Assembly (NCBI GenBank): GCA_038210655.1
Contig: JBBQWM010000016.1
Coordinates: 62,001-126,000, forward strand
Length of the DNA stretch: 64,000 nt
From: 54-19 sp038210655
GTDB taxonomy: Bacteria > Chloroflexota > Chloroflexia > Chloroheliales > Chloroheliaceae
Direction of reading: 5' to 3'
Shown: positions 51,874 through 59,935 of the stretch, one piece after another
Numbering within the stretch: the stretch's first letter is position 1
Layout of the letters: every line of letters begins with the position of its first letter
Made by a program: the position numbers and the translations under genes
Notes under the pieces: model-generated
The model's database searches: none
What the model was told of the DNA's origin: nothing
What the model saw: the letters and a program-made list of their open reading frames with translations, nothing else

Positions 51874-52811
51874 GTTTGCAAACACCTGAAACGGCGGCTG
51901 TGTCCCGTTCTCGGTTTCGCTTTCAGCCCTATCTGCCTTTGATGGCCCTGACCTGTATCATCTGGGGGGCGGCTTTTCCAATCACCAGACTAGGACTGGC
52001 TGATATACCTCCGGCTACTTTTGCCTTGATCCGCTTTAGTCTGGCGGCTATCGTACTACTACCGTTAATGCTTTTCTTGCGCGGCGGTTGGCACATTGCC
52101 CGGCGCGATTGGGGTCGGATCGCTTTTGCCGGTGTGATGGGTTTTAGCCTGATCCAGCTAGGCCAGAATTGGGGCCTCACGTTCAGCACTGCCAGCGACA
52201 TCTCGATCCTGGCGGCGACCGAACCGCTCTCGATTACCCTTCTGGCGGCTTACTTCCTGGGCGAAAAGCCTTTGCGGGCGGTCTGGCTAGGACTGCTGGT
52301 CAGTCTAGTTGGGGTTTGGTTTGTACTTGGGATTAACCCCCTAACTCTTTTTAGCGGCTCCAAAGGTAGTCAGGTCTGGGGTGATTTAATCTTTCTGGGC
52401 GGGACGCTCGGCTGGGCCGCTTACAACGTGCTAGGCCGTAGCCTGACCCAGCGTTATGATGGCCTGGAAGTAACCACCGGCGCAGTGATGTTTGGCATAA
52501 TAGGTCTGGCCCCCTTCAGCCTGTTAGAGGTGACGTTAGGCGGTCGGACGGTACAGTTTTCGGGGGCCGCCTGGGTCGGTTTGCTGTATGCCTCGATGCT
52601 GGTGACGGTCTTTGGGTTTTTGGCTTTATTCTGGTCGCTCAAACGTATTCCGGCAGCCCGAGTCGCTTTGCTGTTTTATTTGCAACCGGTGGCGGGTGTG
52701 TTGGTCTCCTGGCTTGGCGGTGAACAACTTTCCTGGAATTTTGGCCTCGGTGCCTGCCTGATCCTGGCGGGGGTCTATATTGCCGAACGTGGCAGCCAGA
52801 CCGCCCACTAA
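51870..52811 (+). CDS. EamA/DMT-family transporter
   Basis: 313 residues with ten transmembrane helices in two EamA halves. The first starts CIIWGAAFPITRLGL with AATEPLSITLLAA near residue 110; the second ends with FWSLKRIPAARVALLFYLQP and GVLVSWLGGEQLSW. These inner-membrane proteins export or import small metabolites such as amino acids; the substrate is unknown. It is coupled to the upstream membrane-protein gene and converges on the next gene. Confidence 0.9.
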   Translation: MSLQTPETAAVSRSRFRFQPYLPLMALTCIIWGAAFPITRLGLADIPPATFALIRFSLAAIVLLPLMLFLRGGWHIARRDWGRIAFAGVMGFSLIQLGQNWGLTFSTASDISILAATEPLSITLLAAYFLGEKPLRAVWLGLLVSLVGVWFVLGINPLTLFSGSKGSQVWGDLIFLGGTLGWAAYNVLGRSLTQRYDGLEVTTGAVMFGIIGLAPFSLLEVTLGGRTVQFSGAAWVGLLYASMLVTVFGFLALFWSLKRIPAARVALLFYLQPVAGVLVSWLGGEQLSWNFGLGACLILAGVYIAERGSQTAH

Positions 52812-52834
52812 TAACTCTGACAAAAACTAATAGC

Positions 52835-54307
52835 CTATTGCTGGCTATCGCTCCATTCTCCGACCGATTGTTGTAAAATTTCGCGGATGGGGCCGGGCGG
52901 TACGTCGTTGACGCTCTGGTAGACGACCTGCCCAACCACAATTTGCAATTCACCTTCTGGCCCCCCGACAACCCGGATTTGTTCATTGTAATAGCCGGGC
53001 TGGATGCGGCGGGCTTGCTGCAACCGACGCTGTAAGATCAGGTCGATATTAGAAGCCAAACTGGTTACTTTAACCGAAGGCTGGCCGGTTCCTTTCGAGA
53101 CCAATTCGCGTCCTTCTTTAGACATAAAAAGGCGCGACATCAAAGGGGCATTTTTTGGTTTGCTCTGACTGACCTTTTCACGAGCCTCAAATTCCGGTGT
53201 GCTTGAGAAGAGCGGTCGCCCGGTGGAGGGGTCGAGGCCAAGCGGGACGGGCGGTGGTTCTGGTTCTGTGGGTGGCAGGGCTTGCCAGGCCGGAGCCTGG
53301 GGAGTAGTCTCTGGCTTAGAGGTCGGAACCTGGTTGAGCCGTCCGCCTAACCCCTGGTTCAGATTGGTTTCGGCTCCTGGTTCGCTAGAGCCGATCATGG
53401 GTGCGGCAGAGCGAGCAGTAGGCAGAAAGGCCATTGGGTCATCCCGGTAAGGGTCGGAGACCGAAGTTGGCTGCGTCGAGTTTGGCGGTTCGGGCGCGAT
53501 ATTTTCGAGTGGTATTCGCAAAGCTTCGGCAATCGGCGAGAGTTCGGTAGTCGCAGGCCGTCGTGGTGGGGCCGAGGCAAACGGCGGCGGGAAAGTTGGC
53601 GATGTTTGAGCGGGTGCGGGTGGCGGAGGCGGAACCGCCGAGTAGGTCTGAGTAGGTGGTGCAACCTGGGCCGGGCTGGTCGCAAAGGGCGGTGGGAAAG
53701 TGGGCGATGTTTGAGCGGGCAGGCTAAAGTCGGGAAGCGGAAGATTGAGGGTCGGATTGCTCGGCTCGAAAGTTGGGATAGCTGGGCCGCTAAAAACCTC
53801 GTTCAGACTGTCGATCTGGTAGAGATCGGTCGTACCCGCCGAGCGCATTGTAACCTGAATCTGGGCTTCCGGCAGCAGCGCTTCAAGCCAGCTATTCCAG
53901 AGCGTTTCACAGGCTAGGTCGGGATTTTCCCCGGCGGCCTGAGCCACCTTTTTAAGGGTGTCCAGCGCCGTCAGGCGGGTAATTTCGATTTGCAAGCGGG
54001 CGGCCCCGCTCGGCGCGGCTTGCACTGACTGAAAATTCCCCTGAAAGCCCCGGTCGCCAAAAGCCAGCTTGAAATAGCTCTTGAGCATCTCGGCGGCATC
54101 GGCTAAATTATCGGCTTGCTTTTTGCCCAGCAAAGCCAGCAGCGCCTTCATTTCGATCTTCCCAAAAGCGTTCCGCACTCGCCCGTTGAGCTTGCTGGCT
54201 TCGGTCGGCCCGTATATAGCATTCGTCCGACTGACCCACTGCCCATCCCAGGCATACATCAGCCAGCGCACGACCTCCAATTGTTTTTCAAGATTTATAT
54301 CGTACAT
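52835..54307 (-). CDS. Adaptor-like protein with disordered Pro-rich middle
   Basis: 490 residues. The N-terminal 165 residues are folded (VVRWLMYAWDGQWVSRTNA, then ASKLNGRVRNAFGKIEMKAL) and resemble DUF6125-type helical proteins. Residues about 185-370 are Pro/Ser/Thr-rich and contain a duplicated block AQTSPTFPPPFA. The C-terminal 70 residues (LQQARRIQPGYYNEQIRVVG, ending PPGPIREILQQ) are again folded. No enzyme motif was seen. It may be a tethering or regulatory protein. Confidence 0.7.
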   Translation of the reverse strand: MYDINLEKQLEVVRWLMYAWDGQWVSRTNAIYGPTEASKLNGRVRNAFGKIEMKALLALLGKKQADNLADAAEMLKSYFKLAFGDRGFQGNFQSVQAAPSGAARLQIEITRLTALDTLKKVAQAAGENPDLACETLWNSWLEALLPEAQIQVTMRSAGTTDLYQIDSLNEVFSGPAIPTFEPSNPTLNLPLPDFSLPAQTSPTFPPPFATSPAQVAPPTQTYSAVPPPPPAPAQTSPTFPPPFASAPPRRPATTELSPIAEALRIPLENIAPEPPNSTQPTSVSDPYRDDPMAFLPTARSAAPMIGSSEPGAETNLNQGLGGRLNQVPTSKPETTPQAPAWQALPPTEPEPPPVPLGLDPSTGRPLFSSTPEFEAREKVSQSKPKNAPLMSRLFMSKEGRELVSKGTGQPSVKVTSLASNIDLILQRRLQQARRIQPGYYNEQIRVVGGPEGELQIVVGQVVYQSVNDVPPGPIREILQQSVGEWSDSQQ

Positions 54308-54344
54308 GTTATTTCGTTAGCTATTACCTATCAGCCAAAAGCGC

Positions 54345-55463
54345 CTAAATCAGCGTTTTGGTCTTGATCCATGTTACCATCTGTTCGACCCGTGCAAAAG
54401 TGTTATCCGAGGTAAATTCGTCCTCGAAAGTAACCGGGGCTTCCTCGTTAAGACGCTTATGATAATTTGTCCGCCATTCGGCTGGCAGGAAATCGGGTAG
54501 CGGATAATCGGCCAGGGCTGCCCCGATTTCAGTCCAACGCAAGGCACAAGTTGCCGGATGATAGCCGCCTGCCCCAAAGACCGCCAATCGGTCGTGGCAC
54601 AATTCGGAGGCCAGTTCGCGCAAGCTACGTACCGCGTGCAAATAGCTGGCGGCAGAATAGTTCATATCACTCAACGGGTCGCCCCCATGCCCATCCACTC
54701 CGGCTACCAGCATAATAAAGTCGGGCCGGAAGTTCCGCAGCAAAGGCGGAACCAGTTCGTTAAAGGCATAGATAAACGACTGATCGCTACTATAGGGCGG
54801 CATCGGCAAATTTACGGTCGTTCCGTGACCGTGTCCGCGCCCCATTTCGTGTAATTCGCCGGTTCCGGGAAACAAATAGCGCCCGTCCTCGTGAAAATCG
54901 ATACACAATACCGATGGGTCATCGTAAAAGCCGTATACTACTCCATCACCGTGATGAGCATCCATATCAATATAGGCAACCCGCTTTACCTCGTAGTCTC
55001 GTTGTAACCGCTTGATGCAGATCGCCAGATCGTTAAAGATACAAAAGCCACTGGCCCGGCCCGGATGAGCATGATGTAGCCCGCCCACCGGCATCATAGC
55101 ATAGCGCGTTTCCCCTCGCATCATCATCTGGACCGCTTTTAGCGACCCGCCTACGACAGTACTGGCTGCCTCATAGCCGCCCTCAACGGCGGGAGTATCT
55201 CCACCATCTAGGTAGCCATAGCCGCGTACACAGGCGTTCTGAACAAAATCCAGCATATCGCGGGTATGGAACAACAACAAATCTTCCCGGTCGGCTTCCT
55301 CCGGCCTGACTACCTGTACCTGGGAGGCCGCTAACAGCCCCACCTGTTCCATCAAGTCTAGCGTTACTTTAGTCCTGACTGACCCAAAAGGATGTTCCGA
55401 CCCAAAATCATAACTTAACAGGGCTGGCCCATAAACCAGCGCCAGTTGTGTTGCAGGCTCCAT
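54345..55463 (-). CDS. acuC: Histone deacetylase-family protein, AcuC-like
   Basis: 372 residues from the ATG at 55463 (GGGGGAG six bases upstream). LVYGPALLSYDFGSEHPFG is the typical AcuC start. Zn and catalytic residues are visible: GGLHHAHPGRASGFCIFND (His pair near 135), YIDMDAHHGDGVVYGF (Asp and His ligands near 170) and AGVDGHGGDPLSDM (second Asp ligand near 255). It removes acetyl groups from protein lysines, classically acetyl-CoA synthetase; no acs gene is nearby. Confidence 0.88.
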   Translation of the reverse strand: MEPATQLALVYGPALLSYDFGSEHPFGSVRTKVTLDLMEQVGLLAASQVQVVRPEEADREDLLLFHTRDMLDFVQNACVRGYGYLDGGDTPAVEGGYEAASTVVGGSLKAVQMMMRGETRYAMMPVGGLHHAHPGRASGFCIFNDLAICIKRLQRDYEVKRVAYIDMDAHHGDGVVYGFYDDPSVLCIDFHEDGRYLFPGTGELHEMGRGHGHGTTVNLPMPPYSSDQSFIYAFNELVPPLLRNFRPDFIMLVAGVDGHGGDPLSDMNYSAASYLHAVRSLRELASELCHDRLAVFGAGGYHPATCALRWTEIGAALADYPLPDFLPAEWRTNYHKRLNEEAPVTFEDEFTSDNTFARVEQMVTWIKTKTLI

Positions 55464-55673
55464 TGATCTCTCCCCCAAACCGTCTTCGGTTGCCACTAAC
55501 TTTACTATGTTTATAATACCACGAACTGTGGTTCAGTTAAACTTTTAGAGCTATTATGAGCCGATTGGAAAGTGGAATAAAGTATCCATTGGCAGCGCAA
55601 TGTCCGCTAGGCGGCAAGTTTGTAGGAAATTGCGCTGTCACTTGTTTTTCGCGTTTTCACGTTTTCAACCAGA

Positions 55674-55702
55674 TTGACAACCCCCTATCGCTCTGGTATA
55701 CT
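55674..55702 (+). promoter_or_regulatory. Consensus sigma70 promoter of tRNA-Gly
   Basis: TTGACA (55674-55679), exactly 17 bases, then TATACT (55697-55702), with the tRNA beginning 12 bases later. It is the best promoter in the window. Confidence 0.85.
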
Positions 55703-55713
55703 CAAATTGAGTT

Positions 55714-55786
55714 GCGGGAGTAACTCAGTTGGTAGAGTACCTGCTTCCCAAGCAGGCTGTCGCGCGTTCGAGTCGCGTCTCCCGCT
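55714..55786 (+). tRNA. tRNA-Gly (anticodon CCC)
   Basis: Acceptor GCGGGAG (55714-55720) pairs with CTCCCGC (55779-55785), discriminator T at 55786. The anticodon arm CCTGC-TTCCCAA-GCAGG gives anticodon CCC; the T arm has GTTCGAGTC. The D arm is standard. CCA is not encoded. CCTTTTTT follows, a probable terminator run. The usual acceptor-stem 3' end is a classic attachment site for integrating elements, and an AT-rich remnant follows. Confidence 0.96.
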
Positions 55787-55799
55787 CCTTTTTTATTCC

Positions 55800-55858
55800 G
55801 TTGAGTTATAAATCGACCGAATTTCAGTCGATGAAAGAGTGAGACGTAATAACTCAAC
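55800..55858. repeat. Nested inverted repeats after the tRNA
   Basis: GTTGAGTTAT (55800-55809) pairs with ATAACTCAAC (55849-55858). Inside, ATCGAC (55812-55817) pairs with GTCGAT (55827-55832). It could be a terminator-like structure, a small RNA, or an integration-site relic. Confidence 0.5.
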
Positions 55859-55946
55859 AATAAACTTGCCCTCTCGAATTACCTTTCTTATGTATATATC
55901 CCTATAAGTCATCTGAATTTCACTTTTAGACCACAAGGAAACAGCT

Positions 55947-56293
55947 ATGAAGTATGAGGTAATACATCTTACTGGCCCAAATAGTATTACACTTGATAAT
56001 GGTCAAACACTGTATGATCTAATAAAACCCTATTTGTTAGCTGGTCAAGAAATTGAACTGGATTTTAGTGGTGTACGAATATTTGCTTCACCTTTTTTAA
56101 TGCTGCTATAGGACAACTCTATAAGGATTTTAAGGACAAAGATTTAGACCGCCTTGTTAAGTTCTCTAACCTCTCGGCAACTGGTAGAGAAGTATTAAAA
56201 CTGGTAACTGAAAATTCTAAAAAATCTTACAATGGCGAAGATAATCAAAAGGCATTAGATGAAATTCTGAGAGAACAGGTAGAGATTGTTTAA
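55947..56293 (+). pseudogene. STAS-like (DUF4325-type) protein broken by a -1 frameshift
   Basis: The ATG at 55947 (AAGGA at 55935-55939) opens a frame encoding MKYEVIHL..., then ELDFSGVRIFASPF, and stops at 56109-56111. The -1 frame continues the same domain as NAAIGQLYKDFKDK and ends at 56291-56293. The break lies in six T at 56093-56098; in frame this reads T TTT TTA, the classic slippery heptamer. So it is either a one-T deletion (mutation or sequencing error) or programmed frameshifting. The joined product would be about 115 residues. The area is clearly more AT-rich than its neighbours. Confidence 0.7.
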
Positions 56294-56295
56294 TA

Positions 56296-56433
56296 ATGGG
56301 TATTTCTTATGTCGTTAGAGCCGATGTAAACGATAAGTTCTTTAGTATCAATTTTAAGTTTGAGGAAGGGTGGCAACCTTCGTCCCCTTGTCCTAACTTG
56401 AGAAGGTATCAGGTGTCAGCCCGAGAATTTTGA
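56296..56433 (+). CDS. Short ORF after the STAS-like gene, probably truncated
   Basis: 45 codons beginning MGISYVVRADVNDKFF, two bases after the STAS-like stop. The last residues are encoded by a palindromic repeat (56408-56450), which suggests that the real gene was cut by the repeat. It has no recognisable domain. Confidence 0.4.
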   Translation: MGISYVVRADVNDKFFSINFKFEEGWQPSSPCPNLRRYQVSAREF

Positions 56434-56450
56434 TTTGGCTGACACCTGAT
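56408..56450. repeat. Perfect 14-bp hairpin repeat
   Basis: ATCAGGTGTCAGCC (56408-56421) and GGCTGACACCTGAT (56437-56450) with a 15-base loop. Related hairpin at 4567-4594. A 7-base array (CCTGATA, CCTGACA, CCTGATA, CCTGCTA; 56536-56563) follows and overlaps the PBP stop codon. Confidence 0.7.
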
Positions 56451-56560
56451 CTACCCACAAAGAACTAAACTACAGGCCTGGCCTTTAACCAAGCAAAAGT
56501 TCGATCAATCGCACATCTGCACTCAACCGCCAAAACCTGATACCTGACACCTGATACCTG

Positions 56561-58849
56561 CTAAAACGGCAACGTGTCAATCAGCTTGCGACCGGTCGGA
56601 GCGGCCAGTTCACTACCAAATCCGGCGTTTTCCAGACAAACCACAATCACATATTTCGGTTTATCGGCGGGCGCGTAGCAAGCGAACCAGGCGTGTGGCT
56701 GGTCTTTGCCGCTTTCGGCTGTCCCGGTCTTTCCGGCGACCTTTATCCGCTCTCCCCCAAAGGCTTGCCGACCGGTTCCGCTCTGGATCACCCCGACCAG
56801 CGCCTTACGAATTTCGGCTAAGTTAGCCTCGCTAACTGGCAATTTGGCTCTGACCTGGGGAGGGAAGGCTTTGTTCGCTGCTGGGTCGCTGCTTTCGGCC
56901 TTTTCTATCAGACGCGGGACAAGCAGATTGCCGCCGTTGGCGATAGCGGCATAGACCAGGGCCAGTTGGAGCGGCGTAGCCTGCAAGTAGCCCTGCCCGA
57001 TAGCCAGGTTGACCGCGTCACCTCGGAACCAGGCTTCTTTAATCTTCTCCTGCTTCCATTTGGGGTCAGGAACCTGCCCCGGCGAGTCGTATAGCCCGAT
57101 CATCCCGCTTGATGCGCCCAACCCAAAGCCTTTGGTAATTTCCGGCAAGATATTCGCATCCAGTTCGTCCAGCTTTTTGCCCAATTCGTAATAAACTACG
57201 TCGCATGATTGCACTAGCCCTTCGTACAGCGTGAGCGAGCCATGCCCGGTTTTGAGATAACAATCTTTGGCGAACTGCTCACCTAGCCCAGTCCAATGGC
57301 CGGTGCAGGTAAACCGCGCTTGCATATTCAGCCCGGCCCGTTCGAGTACGGCGGCAGTCGTAATCACCTTGAAGGTCGAGCCGATTGGGAACAACCCGTT
57401 GACCGCTCGGTTCTGGAAGGGCCGACGCGGATCATCGTTCAGGGCCTTGAATTGCTCGCTGGTCAGGCCGGTAATAAAAGCGTTTGGGTCAAAGGACGGG
57501 AAGTCCGCCAGGGCCAGCACCGCCCCATTGTTTGGGTCAAGCACGACAATACTACCGACCCGATTCGCTAGGGCGGCTTCGGCCAGCTTTTGGATATTCA
57601 AATCCAGGTTTAGGACTAGATTAGCCGAAGCGGTAACGGGCTTTTCAGCCAGCGTTGCGACGGTTCCACCATCGCGCCGGATCACGGTCAGCTTTCCGGC
57701 TCGACCTCCGGCCAAAATCTCCTCCCCCCAGGCTTCGACCCCAGTTCGCCCGATCTGATCGTCTACACTGTAGCCTTTAGCCGCCAACGTTTTCAGGTCG
57801 TCCTCGGTGATAGAGCTTATATAGCCGCTTATATGGGCGGTCAGTGGCCCTTGCGGATAGCTACGGGTTTTGCCCTCATCCACCCCGACCCCTTTTAGCT
57901 CCTGAAGCTTGGTAATCGTTTCTGGCGGAGTATTGGCGGGCAGGTCTTTGATCGGCATACGCCAGGTTGGTTGCCCATCTTTATAGAGGTTTTTGATCTT
58001 GTCTTTGTCCAGCTTGAGCAACTGGCTCATATCAGCCAGCAATTGCTCTTCGTTCTCGATCTTGCCCGGAACTACAAAGACCTGATAGAGCGTGGCGGGC
58101 TGGGTCAAAGGGCCGCCTTTTGCCAGCACTTCGCCCCGTACCGGATTGGTCGGCACCATCCGTACCAGATAAGTCGTGTTGTCCAGTTCCTTAAAAATGA
58201 TCGCCGGTGTCCAATCTACCCGCCAATTTCCGCCTTCCGGCAGCAGGGGTAATTTGTTATCCTGGCTAAATTCGCCCACCCGGATCGTCTTAAAAGTAGC
58301 CTTGAAAGGTACTTCCAAATTGCCCTGGACTTTGGACGGTGGCGTAAAACCGGGGGCGACCTGCGCCTGTACCGCCGTAATACTGGCTTCCGCCGTAACA
58401 TTGGTATAGCGTTCGACAAACTTTTGCTGGGTAATATAGTTCTTGGCGTTGCTGGATAGCAAGCCATACATATCAGCAAAGCGGTTTTGCTCCCAGGCTT
58501 TGAGGAAAAGATTAGCGGCCTCTACTGGATTGGCGGGCGGTGCGACCGTCGCAGTGGCGGCAACCGAGGCTGGAGCAGTCGTTGGTACGACCCCGGCAGT
58601 CGTGGCTTGTCCAGCAACTGTAGTAGCGGCCTGCCCCGCTGTAACATTTGCACCCGGCACAATCGGAGCGCCGGTCTGCCCGACCACCGGGGTCGCGGTG
58701 GCGGCAGGCTCTTCGCCGCAGGCCACCAGCACTCCGCCCAACCCTCCCGCGATTACGGTCAAACCAGTAGCCTGCAAAAAGGCCCGGCGGCTAACCCGGC
58801 CTGTTCCGGCTTTTTTATTTCCAAAATCTTGATCTATTTTCTTTGCCAT
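56561..58849 (-). CDS. Penicillin-binding transpeptidase with Tat lipoprotein signal
   Basis: 762 residues. The N-terminus has a twin-arginine motif (VSRRAFLQATG) and a lipobox ending GVLVAC, so it appears Tat-exported and lipid-anchored. A Thr/Ala-rich linker leads to an NTF2-like MecA-N-type domain (about 110-220), a PBP dimerisation domain (220-400) and the transpeptidase domain: STFK near 490, SCD in place of SxN near 550 (QSCDVVYYELG) and KTG in VAGKTGTAESG near 712. It crosslinks peptidoglycan. MecA-type N-domains occur in several intrinsic beta-lactam-tolerant PBPs. Confidence 0.92.
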   Translation of the reverse strand: MAKKIDQDFGNKKAGTGRVSRRAFLQATGLTVIAGGLGGVLVACGEEPAATATPVVGQTGAPIVPGANVTAGQAATTVAGQATTAGVVPTTAPASVAATATVAPPANPVEAANLFLKAWEQNRFADMYGLLSSNAKNYITQQKFVERYTNVTAEASITAVQAQVAPGFTPPSKVQGNLEVPFKATFKTIRVGEFSQDNKLPLLPEGGNWRVDWTPAIIFKELDNTTYLVRMVPTNPVRGEVLAKGGPLTQPATLYQVFVVPGKIENEEQLLADMSQLLKLDKDKIKNLYKDGQPTWRMPIKDLPANTPPETITKLQELKGVGVDEGKTRSYPQGPLTAHISGYISSITEDDLKTLAAKGYSVDDQIGRTGVEAWGEEILAGGRAGKLTVIRRDGGTVATLAEKPVTASANLVLNLDLNIQKLAEAALANRVGSIVVLDPNNGAVLALADFPSFDPNAFITGLTSEQFKALNDDPRRPFQNRAVNGLFPIGSTFKVITTAAVLERAGLNMQARFTCTGHWTGLGEQFAKDCYLKTGHGSLTLYEGLVQSCDVVYYELGKKLDELDANILPEITKGFGLGASSGMIGLYDSPGQVPDPKWKQEKIKEAWFRGDAVNLAIGQGYLQATPLQLALVYAAIANGGNLLVPRLIEKAESSDPAANKAFPPQVRAKLPVSEANLAEIRKALVGVIQSGTGRQAFGGERIKVAGKTGTAESGKDQPHAWFACYAPADKPKYVIVVCLENAGFGSELAAPTGRKLIDTLPF

Positions 58850-59176
58850 AAATTAAATAATCCCTACTTCTTCAAGGCCACGCCCTGTACTACCGTTAGT
58901 CTATTCTATTATATAACATATATATAACATAACGCACCGTCAAGTTGTTAGTTCTGGCTATATCAGGTGTCAGGTAATAGGTGTCAAGGTATCAGCCATC
59001 AGCATAGTCGAAGGAGTGCGCGTCAAAATTCTACAAACTAGTCAGACGGTGACACACCTTAAATCACTCAAGAATATATACTTTTGAGTGATTGGGAGCG
59101 GGGTTTCATAGTCCCCATTTATTATTGGTTGAACCTGTGCAAAAATTGATGCATACCTTTCAGCCCTTTTAGTACT
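58850..59176. repeat. Repeat-filled gap between PBP and fur-like gene
   Basis: 58965-59002 is a 7-base array (AGGTGTC, AGGTAAT, AGGTGTC). 59016-59049 is a family E motif. AATCACTCAA (59062-59071) and TTGAGTGATT (59084-59093) form a perfect 10-bp stem, and 59073-59160 repeats the family D sequence at 15539-15610. No gene is visible. Confidence 0.6.
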
Positions 59177-59205
59177 TTGTACTTATTGCCCTTGCACTAT
59201 ATAAT
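59177..59205 (+). promoter_or_regulatory. Promoter of the Fur-family gene
   Basis: TTGTAC (59177-59182), 17 bases, TATAAT (59200-59205); leader of about 100 bases to the GTG start. Confidence 0.6.
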
Positions 59206-59311
59206 AGGGCCATAAAAATCTTTTGGTGTAACTGTTCATCGGTAGGAGGGTTTGTATCTAGCTGAATAGTTACTTTTTCTTAATATTCCGGGATCAGGCA
59301 AGGAGCTAGAG

Positions 59312-59812
59312 GTGGATATACAACAGGCTAATACTCATCATATATTGGCGGGCGCGGCAAAGGCGTTGCAACCTGCCCACGAAACTGTCGTTGCGGCTAT
59401 GTTCGAGCAACGTGGGATTCGTTGGACACCTCAGCGCCAATTGGTGTTGGATACTTTTCAAAAGCGGAGCGGTCATATTTCGGCGGAGGATGTGCATTCG
59501 GAAATCATCAAGATTTTCCCGCGTGTAAACCTTTCGACGGTCTATCGTACCCTCGAATTGCTCTGCGAGTTGGGTCTGGCGGTCGAGGTCGAACGAGGTA
59601 AGGATGACGACCGTCGTCGCTATGAACTGGTCGAAGGTACACCCCATTATCACCTGATTTGTGATAGCTGTGGCGACGAAATGGCCCTCTCGCCCGACAT
59701 CATCCAGAACTTGCAGCGCGAAATCCACGAACGCTATAATTTCCAGCTACAATTACCCCACTTTGTCGGGGTCGGTCGTTGCGCCCATTGCCAATCGAGG
59801 GATGAAGGGTAG
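59312..59812 (+). CDS. Fur-family metalloregulator (Fur/PerR/Zur type)
   Basis: 166 residues, GTG start with AAGGAGC upstream. The winged helix (about 25-95) reads RGIRWTPQRQLVLDTFQ and NLSTVYRTLELL. The C-terminal metal domain has HYHLICDSCGDE and CAHC, giving the structural CxxC pairs, and the regulatory His positions in the HYH segment. It represses genes in response to Fe, Zn or peroxide; the sequence alone does not separate these. The first 25 residues are longer than in many homologues. Confidence 0.93.
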   Translation: MDIQQANTHHILAGAAKALQPAHETVVAAMFEQRGIRWTPQRQLVLDTFQKRSGHISAEDVHSEIIKIFPRVNLSTVYRTLELLCELGLAVEVERGKDDDRRRYELVEGTPHYHLICDSCGDEMALSPDIIQNLQREIHERYNFQLQLPHFVGVGRCAHCQSRDEG

Positions 59813-59925
59813 GGATGAGGGGTAAGGATGAGGGATGAAGGGGATTAACGATTAACGATTAACGATTTGCGATGGTAGGAGCGGATTTTATATTCTGCCT
59901 TCTGCCTTCTGCCTTCTGCATTTCT
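59803..59925. repeat. Long run of changing 7-base tandem repeats
   Basis: GGGATGA-type units (59803-59842) pass directly into GATTAAC x3 (59843-59863) and GATTTGC; after a short gap, TTCTGCC x3 and TTCTGCA follow (59893-59920). All keep a 7-base period although the unit sequence changes. A fragment of family B (GGTAGGAGCGG) lies between. It overlaps the end of the Fur-family gene. Confidence 0.7.
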
Positions 59926-59935
59926 GGAGCGGTGC

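Noticed and set aside
59803..59925. Possible CRISPR array because of short repeats
   Set aside because: The units are contiguous 7-mers without unique spacers, and no cas gene is present.
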